From positions 1 through 40,348 of the forward strand of contig DASTNZ010000028.1 in the NCBI GenBank assembly GCA_035762665.1: a stretch of 40,348 nucleotides of DNA, read 5' to 3'. Under the pieces are notes generated by a model, which saw nothing but the letters and a program-made list of their open reading frames with translations, ran no database searches and had not been told where the DNA came from. This stretch comes from JASLBX01 sp035762665 (GTDB taxonomy: Bacteria; Actinomycetota; Actinomycetes; Jiangellales; Jiangellaceae). The translations under genes were made by a program, and so were the position numbers. Of the stretch, positions 31,269-39,492 are shown in pieces. How positions within the stretch are numbered: position 1 is the stretch's first letter; each line of letters starts with the position of its first letter.

Positions 31269-32836
31269 CGGCTCGCTCCGACGGGCATGCCGAAGTCGGC
31301 CGCGAGGCCCATCGGCTCGGTGGCGTACAGGCGGCGGTCCATCGTGCGCAGGTCGTTGGCGACCCGCGGCCGGAAGCCCATCCGGCCCAGGACATCGCGC
31401 TCGACGTCGATCCCCGGCGCGACCTCGGTCAGGACTAGCCCGTCGTCGGCCAGGGCGAAGACGGCACGTTCGGTGATGTAGCGCACCTCCTGGCCGCGCT
31501 CGCGAGCGAGCCGGCCGTTGAACGAGATCTCGCGGACCTCCGGGACGAACTTCGCCAGGCGGCCTTCGCTCACGATCCGCACCCCGTCGTCGATCTCAAG
31601 CTCGAGCCCCTGGGCGGTGAGCGTTCCCACGAAGTTGATTCGTGGGGTCCGGACGCTGATATTCGGAAAGCCGCCCGGGCCGCGGACCCGGCCCTCGAAG
31701 GCGTGGACGTTGACGTTACCCACCGCGTCGACCTCGGCGAACGACAGGCTGGCGATGTCGAGCCCCCCGCCGTCGTAGAAGTCGAACATGTAGGGCTGGT
31801 CGATCATGGCCTGGTAGTTGAAGCCGGCGCCGCCCTCGTTGCCGGCCACCGGCACGCCGCCGAAGATCCCCTGCTCGACGGTCAGCACGAGCTGGTCGGT
31901 GATTCCCTCCTCCCACGCCACACGGCCGATTAGCTGGCTGATCCCGAAGCCGAGGTTGCAGACCGCCCCGCGCGGGAACTCGACCAGCGAGCGGCGGGCG
32001 ATGACCTTCCGGACGTCGAGCGGCAGCGGTGGCTCGTTGGTGACCGGCTTGCGCAGGGCGCCCGCGTAGTACGGCGAGTCGCGGGTGATGTACGTCTGCC
32101 ACTGGTCGGGATCGACGTAGACATGGTCGACGAGCGCCCCGGGTACCTTGACATCACGGAGCGGAAGGCTGCCGCGGCGGGCCAGCTGGCGAACCTGGGC
32201 GATCACGATTCCGCCGCTGTTGTGCGCCGCCATCGCCATCGACAGCATCTCGCCCTGGACGGCCTCGCCCTCCATCGTCAGGTTGCCGTCCTCGTCGGCG
32301 GTCGTGCCACGGATGACAGCCACGTCGATCGGGAAGGCATGAAAGAGGAGCCACTCGCGGCCGCGCACCGTGACGACCTCGACGAGATCCTCGGTCGTGA
32401 TCGCGTTCTGCTTGCCACCGGTCTGCCGTGGATCGACGTACGTCCCCAGGCCGACGTGGGTGAGCAAGCCTGGCCGGCCGGCAGCGATCTCGCGCGTCAG
32501 CTGGCTGAGGACGCCCTGCGGGAACGAGTAGGCCTCGATCTGGTTCGACTCGACGAGTGCCCCCAGGCGCGGCTCATTGCCGATGTTGCTGCCGATCGTC
32601 CGCCGCATGAGGCCGGGCAGGCCGAGCTGGCTAAACCCGCGATCGGCGAAGTCGCCGATGCCGACCACACGCACCGTCGTGAGGCCGCGCGGTCGGCCCT
32701 CGGCCGTGAAGACGATGGCGAGCTCGTCGATGAAGCGTTGCGGCAGGGCGTGGCCGGCGCCCGAGCCACCGATGAGGAGCGTGGCCCCATCGGGGACGAG
32801 GCCGACCGCGGTGCGGACGTCGATGAGCTTCGTCAC
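31265..32836 (-). CDS. Family I CoA-transferase, both halves fused
   Basis: 523 residues, like YdiF/propionate CoA-transferase. The alpha half starts TLLIGGSGAGHALP (19-32). The beta half has the catalytic glutamate in LTVEQGIFGG (Glu321), followed by the FDFYDGGGLDIASLSFAEVD segment. It moves CoA from acetyl- or succinyl-CoA to a carboxylate, saving ATP. GTG 32836 has GGAGGG eight bases upstream and overlaps the SDR stop. It probably activates the acid produced by the aldehyde dehydrogenase. Confidence 0.9.
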   Translation of the reverse strand: MTKLIDVRTAVGLVPDGATLLIGGSGAGHALPQRFIDELAIVFTAEGRPRGLTTVRVVGIGDFADRGFSQLGLPGLMRRTIGSNIGNEPRLGALVESNQIEAYSFPQGVLSQLTREIAAGRPGLLTHVGLGTYVDPRQTGGKQNAITTEDLVEVVTVRGREWLLFHAFPIDVAVIRGTTADEDGNLTMEGEAVQGEMLSMAMAAHNSGGIVIAQVRQLARRGSLPLRDVKVPGALVDHVYVDPDQWQTYITRDSPYYAGALRKPVTNEPPLPLDVRKVIARRSLVEFPRGAVCNLGFGISQLIGRVAWEEGITDQLVLTVEQGIFGGVPVAGNEGGAGFNYQAMIDQPYMFDFYDGGGLDIASLSFAEVDAVGNVNVHAFEGRVRGPGGFPNISVRTPRINFVGTLTAQGLELEIDDGVRIVSEGRLAKFVPEVREISFNGRLARERGQEVRYITERAVFALADDGLVLTEVAPGIDVERDVLGRMGFRPRVANDLRTMDRRLYATEPMGLAADFGMPVGASR

Positions 32837-33588
32837 GGCATGTACCCTCCGCCGTTCGGGTTGAGCGTCTGACCCAGGAAGAGCGACGAGGCGTCGGAAA
32901 GCAGGAAGATCACGGCGTCGGCCACCTCGTCGGCGCGGCCGAAGCGGCCGATCGGCATGGCGCGCAGGCGCTGCCGGCCCTCCTCGTCCTCGGCGAGCTC
33001 AGCGGTCATCTCGGTGATCGTGAACCCGGGGGCGACGGCATTGATGCGGATCCCACGTGGGCCGAACTCCTGTGCGAGGGCCCGCGTCAGGCCTATGAGG
33101 CCGGCCTTTGCGGCGCTGTACGCCGCGGTCTGCGCGACGCCGACCTGGCCGAGCCGCGAGGCGACGTTGACGATCGTGCCGCTGCCGCGCTCGACCATCG
33201 ACGGGAGCGCAGCCCGGCACGTGTAGTAGGCGGCGGTGAGATCCGTCCGAATGACCGCGTCCCACTCGGCCGGCGCGATCTCGAGGAACGGGCCGACCTG
33301 CGTGTGGCCGGCGTTGTTGACGAGCGCGTCGAGGCGGCCGAAGCGCCCGATGGCGCGCTCGACCAGCTCCTCCGCCTGCCGCCCGTCGGCGATGTCCGCG
33401 TGGAAGGCCTCGCCGTCGCCGCCCGCGCGCCGCGCACGATCGAGGATCCGGTCCGCGTCGTCGGCCGAGCGGTGGTAGTGGACCGCGACGCGAGCCCCCT
33501 CCGCCGCGGCCTTGACGGCGACCTCCGCGCCGATGCCGCGGCTGCTACCGGTCACGAGGACGACGCGGCCGGAGAGCGCTCCGCCCAT
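32833..33588 (-). CDS. Short-chain dehydrogenase/reductase (FabG-like)
   Basis: 251 residues. Classical SDR: cofactor motif TGSSRGIG (13-20), NNAG (91-94), the catalytic Ser in NVASRLG, YSAAK (Tyr and Lys) and PGFTIT. The AVHYHR segment after beta-2 fits NADP-preferring enzymes. It likely oxidises a 3-hydroxyacyl-CoA or a ring alcohol. The start overlaps the DapA-like stop by one base (TGATG) and its own stop overlaps the CoA-transferase start. Confidence 0.9.
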   Translation of the reverse strand: MGGALSGRVVLVTGSSRGIGAEVAVKAAAEGARVAVHYHRSADDADRILDRARRAGGDGEAFHADIADGRQAEELVERAIGRFGRLDALVNNAGHTQVGPFLEIAPAEWDAVIRTDLTAAYYTCRAALPSMVERGSGTIVNVASRLGQVGVAQTAAYSAAKAGLIGLTRALAQEFGPRGIRINAVAPGFTITEMTAELAEDEEGRQRLRAMPIGRFGRADEVADAVIFLLSDASSLFLGQTLNPNGGGYMP

Positions 33589-34502
33589 CAGGCCACCGCC
33601 GCCGTCACGAGCGCCGCCCGGATTGCTGCGGCAGCCTCATCGCCGACCGGCTGGAGGGGCGGGCGCACCACAGAGTTGTCGATGACGCCCAGCTCGCGTA
33701 GCGCCACCTTCGTGCGAGCGCGGTAGTCGCGGACCGGCGGTCCGTAGACCGCCTCCTCGAGCGGCCTGATGCGCTCCCAGATGGCGCGCGCCTCGCTCCA
33801 GCGTCCCTCGCACGTCAGGCGGTGCATCTCGACTTGGAGGTCGGTAACAAGCGTGCCGAAGCCGATAAGAGCGCCCTCGGCACCCATGACGAACGACTCG
33901 TAGACAAAGTTGTCGTCGCCGGTCAGCAGGTCGATCGGGCGTTCGAGGCGCTCGATCATCCGCCGCGTCGCAAGGTAGAGGCGGGCATCGAACGAGGCCT
34001 CCTTCAAGGCGACGACGCTGTCGATAGCGGCGATGCGCCGGAGCGTCTCCTCAGTAAAGATCACTCCGCCCAGAGCGGGCTGGAGCTGGAAGGCGATGAG
34101 CGGCAGCCGGCAGCCGGACGCTACAGCCTCGTGGTACGCAACGGGAATCGCCGGGTCGAGCGGGGTCCCCTGGTAGGCGGGGATGGGAAAGACGAGCAGG
34201 GCCGCCGCGCCGGCCTGCTCGGCCCGCTTCGCCTCCTCGACGGCCTGTGCGGTGAAGGTCGCCGACAGTCCTGCGACCACGGGGATCTCCCCGGCCTCCT
34301 CGACGGCAACGCGAAGGACGCGCTCGCGCTCGTCGGGCCACAGGTGAGGCCCCTCCCCGGTATCGGCATTGATCGCCAAAGCCACCGGCCCTTGTGGCAG
34401 CAGCCACTGCAGGTAGCGTCGGTAGGCGGCCTCGTCGAACCGCCCGTCGGCCTCGAAGGTGACGATGCACGCGGGGACGATCCCGCGGAGGTTGACGCTC
34501 AT
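33588..34502 (-). CDS. DapA-family (DHDPS/NAL) aldolase or dehydratase
   Basis: 304 residues, TIM-barrel class I lyase. The Schiff-base lysine is Lys167 in VVALKEAS. The pyruvate-type pocket GEGPHLWPDERE replaces the usual GE.xxLT.eE with a similar layout. The YNxP motif that supplies the catalytic tyrosine in DHDPS reads FQLQP (138-142), so that Tyr is lost. AGGGA lies before ATG 34502, which overlaps the LacI stop (ATGA). The open frame continues to 34796 only as a shadow. It is probably catabolic (retro-aldol or dehydration of a keto acid) and not lysine biosynthesis. Confidence 0.87.
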   Translation of the reverse strand: MSVNLRGIVPACIVTFEADGRFDEAAYRRYLQWLLPQGPVALAINADTGEGPHLWPDERERVLRVAVEEAGEIPVVAGLSATFTAQAVEEAKRAEQAGAAALLVFPIPAYQGTPLDPAIPVAYHEAVASGCRLPLIAFQLQPALGGVIFTEETLRRIAAIDSVVALKEASFDARLYLATRRMIERLERPIDLLTGDDNFVYESFVMGAEGALIGFGTLVTDLQVEMHRLTCEGRWSEARAIWERIRPLEEAVYGPPVRDYRARTKVALRELGVIDNSVVRPPLQPVGDEAAAAIRAALVTAAVA

Positions 34503-35539
34503 GCCGTCCCTTTCGTCGTGGTCGTCTGCGGTGGCGCGCCGGTGGAGTCGCGGAGCACGACGTCGGTCGGCAGCACCTCCGCGCTGACCTCGTCGCCGGA
34601 CTGCTGGCGAACGGCGTGCTCGAAGCCGCGCCGGCCGAGCTCGCGTAGCGGGAGCCGCACCGTTGACAGCCGCGGTGCCGTCATGCTGGCCACCGAGACG
34701 TCGTCGAACCCGGCGACCGAGATCTCCTCTGGCACCCTGATCCCGCGCTCGGCCAAGCCATGAAGCGCGCCGAGCGCGAGCAGATCGTTCGCGCAACAGA
34801 TGGCGGAGAAGCGTGCCTCGCCCGCCAGGAGCGTGTCCACCCCGATCGCGCCGCCAGCGCGATCGAAGGTTGTGTGCACGACGAGGCGCTCGTCGGCGGT
34901 GATCCCCACCTCCGCCAGCCCGCGGCGGTACCCGTCGAGCCGTTCGCGGGCGACGTACAGCGTGGTCGGACCCGCCAGGAAGGCGATCTGTCGGTGGCCG
35001 AGCCCGGCGAGCGCGCCGACCATCGCGGCGATGCCGGCCGCGTTGTCGACGCCTACCTCCGGCGCACCGAACGCGTGCGGCGAGAGGTGGACGACTGACG
35101 CGCCGTTCGCTCGGATACCGGCCAGGTGCCGGCCGAGCTCTTCGTTGCGGTCCGGGTCGTCGATGCCGCTGCCGGCGAAGATGACGGCGGCGGCGCGCAT
35201 CGACCGCAGGAGCCGAACGTACGAGTTCTCGCGCTCCGGATCGCGGTCCGAACTGCAGGTGATCACCAGGTAGCCGCCGGGCGCCGCCGCATCCTCGACC
35301 CCGCGCACGACTTCCGAGAAGTACGGGTCGGTGATGTCGTGGACGATGACGCCGACCACGGCGATCTGACGCTTCAGGCCGCGAGCGAGCGCGTTCGGGA
35401 CGTAGTCGAGGGTCGCGGCCGCGTCGAGTACGCGTTGCCGAGTGGCGGCGCTCACCGGATAGTCGGCCTGGCCGATGACGCGCGAGGCCGTTGCGATCGA
35501 GACGCCGGCCAGCCGCGCAACCTCGGTGATCGATGCCAT
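34499..35539 (-). CDS. LacI-family transcriptional regulator
   Basis: 346 residues. N-terminal HTH and hinge: ITEVARLAGVSIATASRVI (4-22), YVPNALARGL. The periplasmic-binding-like sensor begins VVGVIVHDITDPYFSEVVRG and ends SVAGFDDVSVA...PRLSTVRLP. The ATG at 35539 begins the canonical HTH; no strong ribosome site is seen and the gene lies 7 bp after the aldehyde dehydrogenase stop, inside the operon, so it is autoregulated if the 39261-39278 palindrome is its operator. LacI sensors bind sugars, acids or nucleosides; the ligand is presumably the pathway substrate or an intermediate. Confidence 0.92.
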   Translation of the reverse strand: MASITEVARLAGVSIATASRVIGQADYPVSAATRQRVLDAAATLDYVPNALARGLKRQIAVVGVIVHDITDPYFSEVVRGVEDAAAPGGYLVITCSSDRDPERENSYVRLLRSMRAAAVIFAGSGIDDPDRNEELGRHLAGIRANGASVVHLSPHAFGAPEVGVDNAAGIAAMVGALAGLGHRQIAFLAGPTTLYVARERLDGYRRGLAEVGITADERLVVHTTFDRAGGAIGVDTLLAGEARFSAICCANDLLALGALHGLAERGIRVPEEISVAGFDDVSVASMTAPRLSTVRLPLRELGRRGFEHAVRQQSGDEVSAEVLPTDVVLRDSTGAPPQTTTTKGTA

Positions 35540-35546
35540 CAGTCGC

Positions 35547-37034
35547 TCAGTACGGATGCGAGAAGGTCTTCGGCTCGTCGCGAACGGTGACCCACTGCCA
35601 CCCCGTGAACGCCTCGTAGTTCGCCTCGCCGCCGAAGCGGCTACCGTTGCCCGACACGCCGAAGCCGCCGAACGGGATGATCGCCTCGTCGTTGATCGTC
35701 TGGTCGTTAACGTGGACCATCCCGGCCTTGATCTTGTTCGCGATCGACAGGCCGCGCGAGATTGACCGCGAGTAGACGCCCGCGGCGAGTCCGTACTCGC
35801 TTGAGTTGGCGAGCGCGATCGCCTCGGCATCGGTATCGAAGGTGATGACCGGCGCGACCGGGCCGAAGATCTCATCGGTCCAGGCGGGCAGCTCGGTCGT
35901 CACGTCGGCCAGCACAGTCGGACGGTAGAACAGGCCGTCGTGGGTGCCGCCCTCGGCGACGCGGGCACCGCCGTCGACCGAGCGGCGGACGATGCCGTCT
36001 ACGCGCGCGAGCTGCTGCTCGTTGACGATCGGGCCGAGGTCCACATCCTCGCGGTACGGATCGCCCAGCCGCAGCCGCCTGGCCTTCGCCGAGAGCAGGT
36101 CGACGTAGTCGTCGACGACCGAGCGGTGGACGATGTGACGGCCGACGGCGAAGCAGACCTGACCCTGGAACTGGAACGACGAATAGGCGCCGGCCGAGGC
36201 GGCGGCTTCAAGGTCGGCGTCGTCACAGATCACGAACGGGTTGTTTCCGCCAAGCTCAAGCGAGACCTTCTTCAGCAGCCCGCCAGCGAGGCCGCCGACG
36301 CGCCGCCCGACCTCGGTCGAGCCGGTGAACGAGACCATGCTCACGTTCGGGTCCGTCACCAGCGCCTCCCCGACCTCGGCGTCGCCGACCACGATCTGGA
36401 GCAGGCCTTCGGGCAGCCCAGCCTCGACGAAGATGGCGGCGAAGACGGCCGCGCCGCAGACCGGCGTCTGTGGGTCCGGCTTCAGGACGACGGCATTGCC
36501 CAAGGCGAGGGCCGGCGCGATCACGCGCATGCCGAGCACGCTGGGCGAGTTCCAGGGCGTGATCGCGGCGACGACGCCGACCGGGACGCGGCGGACCATC
36601 GACAGGCGCCCGGGCTGTGCCGACGGCAGGAGCGAGCCGAGCGGTTGCGAGGGCATTGTCGACGCGGCGAGCAGCTCCTGGGTGGTGAAGTTCTGCTCGT
36701 GGTGCATCTTGTTTCGGTGGGCGCCGGTCTCGCGCTGCGTCCACGTGCCGAACTCGGGCCGGTGCGCCTCGTAGATATCGGCCGCGCGGCGGAGGATCGC
36801 CGAGCGCTCCTGGTAGTTCATCTCCGCCCACGCCGGCTGGGCGGCGGCTGCGGCGGCGATCGCCCGGCGGACGTCGTCGACCGTCGACTGGGGGACTGAC
36901 AGGAGCGGGCGTCCAGTCGCCGGCTCGCGCATCTCGCGCGCCTTACCCGAGCCCGGGCGCCAGTCGGATAGGAACCCGTCGAGCCAGCCCGAGGCACCGC
37001 CCTCCGTCGTCAACTCAGGAACCCTCGCGACCAT
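35547..37034 (-). CDS. NAD(P)-dependent aldehyde dehydrogenase
   Basis: 495 residues. Motifs: TPWNSP (Asn162), SFTGSTEVGR, ELGGNNPFV (Glu260), FQGQVCFAVGR with catalytic Cys294, and EIFGPVAPV. The region around the cysteine and the GLFYRPTVLADV stretch feel closest to benzaldehyde/vanillin-type dehydrogenases, which is only an impression. ATG 37034 has GGAAGGAG seven bases upstream; the frame open to 37100 has none. It overlaps the upstream gene by 20 bp. It would oxidise the aldehyde produced by the GMC enzyme to an acid. Confidence 0.92.
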   Translation of the reverse strand: MVARVPELTTEGGASGWLDGFLSDWRPGSGKAREMREPATGRPLLSVPQSTVDDVRRAIAAAAAAQPAWAEMNYQERSAILRRAADIYEAHRPEFGTWTQRETGAHRNKMHHEQNFTTQELLAASTMPSQPLGSLLPSAQPGRLSMVRRVPVGVVAAITPWNSPSVLGMRVIAPALALGNAVVLKPDPQTPVCGAAVFAAIFVEAGLPEGLLQIVVGDAEVGEALVTDPNVSMVSFTGSTEVGRRVGGLAGGLLKKVSLELGGNNPFVICDDADLEAAASAGAYSSFQFQGQVCFAVGRHIVHRSVVDDYVDLLSAKARRLRLGDPYREDVDLGPIVNEQQLARVDGIVRRSVDGGARVAEGGTHDGLFYRPTVLADVTTELPAWTDEIFGPVAPVITFDTDAEAIALANSSEYGLAAGVYSRSISRGLSIANKIKAGMVHVNDQTINDEAIIPFGGFGVSGNGSRFGGEANYEAFTGWQWVTVRDEPKTFSHPY

Positions 37035-37560
37035 CGTCTTCTCCTTCCGTGGGCCGCTCGGCCGCCCGGTACCGCTGTTCGTAGGTCCGCGCCGCGCCAT
37101 CGACGACCGCTCGCATGCCGGTCTCCGGATCGCGCCACACCGGTCCGTGCGCCAGGACCGCGTCGATCAGGCCCTCCTCGAGGTAGGGCGGGTACTCCCA
37201 CGACCTGACCTCAATCGCCAGCTGGCCGGGATAGCCGATGAGCTCGCGCACCCGCTTCTCGGTGTAGTAGCCGCCGACGATGACCAGCTGAAGTGCGGCA
37301 AGGGCGGCCGGCTCGTCGCGTTCGAGCGCGTCAAGACGCGCCTGTGGATCGGCGCTCAGCTCCGGGCGCAAGGCGGCGACGAACGGCTCGACCAGGTCAG
37401 GCCGTGCGCGCAGCACGAAACGCAGCCGGTCGTCGCCGACGACCTCGGCTGCGGACGGCATGCCGTGCGCTGCTGGTATGAGCCGGTCGGCGATCGCGGT
37501 GAAGGTGTCTCGCGCGTCGGCGTCGAGCGTGGCCAGTGGGTCGGTCTGGTTTGTGCTCAT
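37015..37560 (-). CDS. Gluconate 2-dehydrogenase subunit 3-like protein
   Basis: 181 residues resembling the small gamma subunit of membrane gluconate/glucoside dehydrogenases (LDADARDTFTAIADRLIPA start, GYYTEKRVRELIGYPG middle). In the known complexes this subunit partners a GMC flavoprotein and exports it by a Tat signal. Here no twin-arginine or other signal is present, so both partners look cytoplasmic. ATG overlaps the GMC stop (ATGA), as expected for obligate partners. No cytochrome c subunit gene is present. Confidence 0.85.
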   Translation of the reverse strand: MSTNQTDPLATLDADARDTFTAIADRLIPAAHGMPSAAEVVGDDRLRFVLRARPDLVEPFVAALRPELSADPQARLDALERDEPAALAALQLVIVGGYYTEKRVRELIGYPGQLAIEVRSWEYPPYLEEGLIDAVLAHGPVWRDPETGMRAVVDGAARTYEQRYRAAERPTEGEDDGREGS

Positions 37561-39170
37561 ACTGGCACCCGCTGATCAAAGCGCGTCTCTATCATGTGCT
37601 CCGCGGCGCGCAGGGCAAGGGCGACGATCGTGGAGGTCGGGTTGACGCCGCTCGAGGTGACGAAGCAGCTGCCGTCGACGACATACAGGTTGGGCACGTC
37701 GTGGGTCCCGTTCCAGCGGTCAAGAACCGACGCCGCCGAGTCGTCGCCCATCCGCGCCGTCCCGAGCAGGTGCCAGCCCGAATAGCGCATCAGGCGGTCG
37801 ACCTCGACCGTGTGTGCGCCGGCCTCGAGCAGTGATTCGGTCGCCCGCTCGATGTGGAAGTCGAGCATTCGCCGCGAGTTCTCGCTGATGGCGTATTGAA
37901 TCTCCGGCGCCTGGATGCCGGATGAGTCTGTGACGGTCGCCGACAGCGCGACGTGGTTCGCCTCGTCCGGCAGATCCTCACCAAACAGCCCCCAGTTCGC
38001 GCCGTGGCCCAGGTGGGAGCGCACGTGTAGGTGATGGTCCGGGCCCCACACCTGGGTGCCGGCGCGGCTGGGCAGCGCAGTGTTGATCGGACCGCCGGTC
38101 GGCGCGAGCCCCCACCGCGCCCCGCGGACGAAGCCGCGCCGCTCATCGGTCTCGTAGAACTCGAGCGACTCGATCAGGTCGCCGAACTGCCCCTGCCAGC
38201 TCATCAGCGGCTCGTTGAACAAGCCGGCGACGTTGGCGAACGGGTGCATCATCAGCCGCTTGCCGACGAGGCCGGACGAGTTAGCTAGGCCGTCGGGGTG
38301 GCGCGCGTCGCCGGAGAGCAGGAGCAGCCGTGCTGTGCCGATCGCGTTCGCGGCGAGGATCACGACCTTGGCGGGCTCGAAGTGCTCGTTGCCGTCACGG
38401 TCAACCCACGTCGCGCCGGTCGCCAGCCCGCGCTTGTTCGTCTCGATGCGGCGCACGCGGGCGCCGGTCACCAGGCGGGCTCCCTTCGCGATCGCCTTCG
38501 GCCAGTGGGTCAGATCGGTCGATGCCTTGGCGCCCTCGTTGCAGCCCGACTGGCAGGTGCTCCGCTGAACGCACGGCCGGCGACCGTCGTAGGGCGCCGA
38601 GTTGATCGAGTTGAACTCGGGCCACCAGTGCCAGCCCAGCCGCGTGTGGGCGCGGGCGACCTTCAGCCCGGCCGAGCCGATGGGCAGCGGGGGCATCGGC
38701 GGATCCACGTCGTCAGGCGGGTAGGCCGGGTCGCCGGCGAGGCCCGAGATGCCGAAGTCGCGATCGGTCTGCCTGTAGAAGGGGAGAAGCTCGTCGTAGG
38801 TCAGCGGCCAATCGTCGGCAATGCCGTCGAGCGAGCGCACCCGGAAGTCCGACGGCAGCATCCGCGGCCATGCACCGGCGAAGATCAGCATCGAGCCGCC
38901 GACGCCGTTGAACATCAGCGGCGAGACCGGCGAGTCGTCCTCGACGACCGGGTAATCCTCACGGAGGCCGCGGATGTTCGGACTCGTCGCCCACTGCTTG
39001 CGGGCAGCCAGCTCCCAGTCGAGGTGGATGCCCGGGTACTCACCCTTGTCGTGCCAGTCGCCTTGCTCGAGGCAGCCGACGCGGAAGCCGGCTTCGGCGA
39101 GTCGTTTGGCGACGACGCCGCCGGATGCCCCGGCGCCAACAATGAGGGCATCTACAGGTTCGACGGCCAA
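37557..39170 (-). CDS. GMC-family FAD oxidoreductase
   Basis: 537 residues. FAD site VGAGASGGVVAKRLAEAG (11-28) and FNGVGGSMLIFAG, a cysteine cluster CVQRSTCQSGCNEGAKAS as in gluconate- and glucoside-dehydrogenase-type GMC enzymes, and C-terminal catalytic residues in GWHLLGTARMG (His) and GVNPTSTI (Asn). It oxidises an alcohol, polyol or sugar hydroxyl. The TTG start at 39170 is supported by GGAG six bases upstream. It is the first gene of the operon. No signal peptide. The electron acceptor is unknown because the usual cytochrome subunit is missing. Confidence 0.92.
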   Translation of the reverse strand: MAVEPVDALIVGAGASGGVVAKRLAEAGFRVGCLEQGDWHDKGEYPGIHLDWELAARKQWATSPNIRGLREDYPVVEDDSPVSPLMFNGVGGSMLIFAGAWPRMLPSDFRVRSLDGIADDWPLTYDELLPFYRQTDRDFGISGLAGDPAYPPDDVDPPMPPLPIGSAGLKVARAHTRLGWHWWPEFNSINSAPYDGRRPCVQRSTCQSGCNEGAKASTDLTHWPKAIAKGARLVTGARVRRIETNKRGLATGATWVDRDGNEHFEPAKVVILAANAIGTARLLLLSGDARHPDGLANSSGLVGKRLMMHPFANVAGLFNEPLMSWQGQFGDLIESLEFYETDERRGFVRGARWGLAPTGGPINTALPSRAGTQVWGPDHHLHVRSHLGHGANWGLFGEDLPDEANHVALSATVTDSSGIQAPEIQYAISENSRRMLDFHIERATESLLEAGAHTVEVDRLMRYSGWHLLGTARMGDDSAASVLDRWNGTHDVPNLYVVDGSCFVTSSGVNPTSTIVALALRAAEHMIETRFDQRVPV

Positions 39171-39492
39171 GACAGACTCCTTTCATAAGAGGGGTCCGGT
39201 CCGACCATTCGTTGCGAACTCCGGCAACCAGCGCCCGAAATCTCAGCCTGCGATGACCCTACAGTAAACGTTCTCTGTTGACTAGCCCCGACAGCCTCAC
39301 GGTGGGAAGAGTCGGCGACCAAACACCCCACACCAAGACCTCACTACGGGTTCCGGCTCTTCATCGATCACCGATAATCGAGTATCGTTTCTAGGACACA
39401 AGGTCAAAGGGTGGTGTGCCGACACCGACTGCAGCTGCACGCGCGCAGACAGGTACCGCTGACGAGTCGGCGCAAGTGGCCCGGAGGAATGG
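39171..39492. other. Intergenic regulatory region between divergent genes
   Basis: 322 bp with no supported gene. It holds the LacI-type palindrome (39261-39278) on the operon side. On the other side are an AT-rich stretch with near-repeats GATAATCG and GTATCGTT (39372-39390) that could be the promoter of the metallo-beta-lactamase gene, and GGAGGA before that gene. Confidence 0.6.
39261..39278. promoter_or_regulatory. LacI-family operator-like palindrome overlapping operon -10
   Basis: ACAGTAAACGTTCTCTGT is symmetric at 14 of 18 positions around a central CG (AACGTT core), the hallmark of LacI/GalR operators. On the minus strand TACTGT inside it fits a -10 box for the operon that starts 91 bp downstream. 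The only LacI gene in the window is the fourth gene of that operon. Confidence 0.65.

Larger units (their letters stand above)
25019..39300. mobile_element. Putative tRNA-associated genomic island (extent uncertain)
   Basis: A tRNA gene, a tyrosine-recombinase stub reading toward it, and then an uninterrupted single-strand catabolic operon unlike the housekeeping genes to the left. This is the usual picture of an old integrated element. I found no second copy of the tRNA 3' end (CCCACCGGGGGCAC) before the window end, so the right boundary is unknown and the span given is only the visible part. Composition was not measured. Confidence 0.4.
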
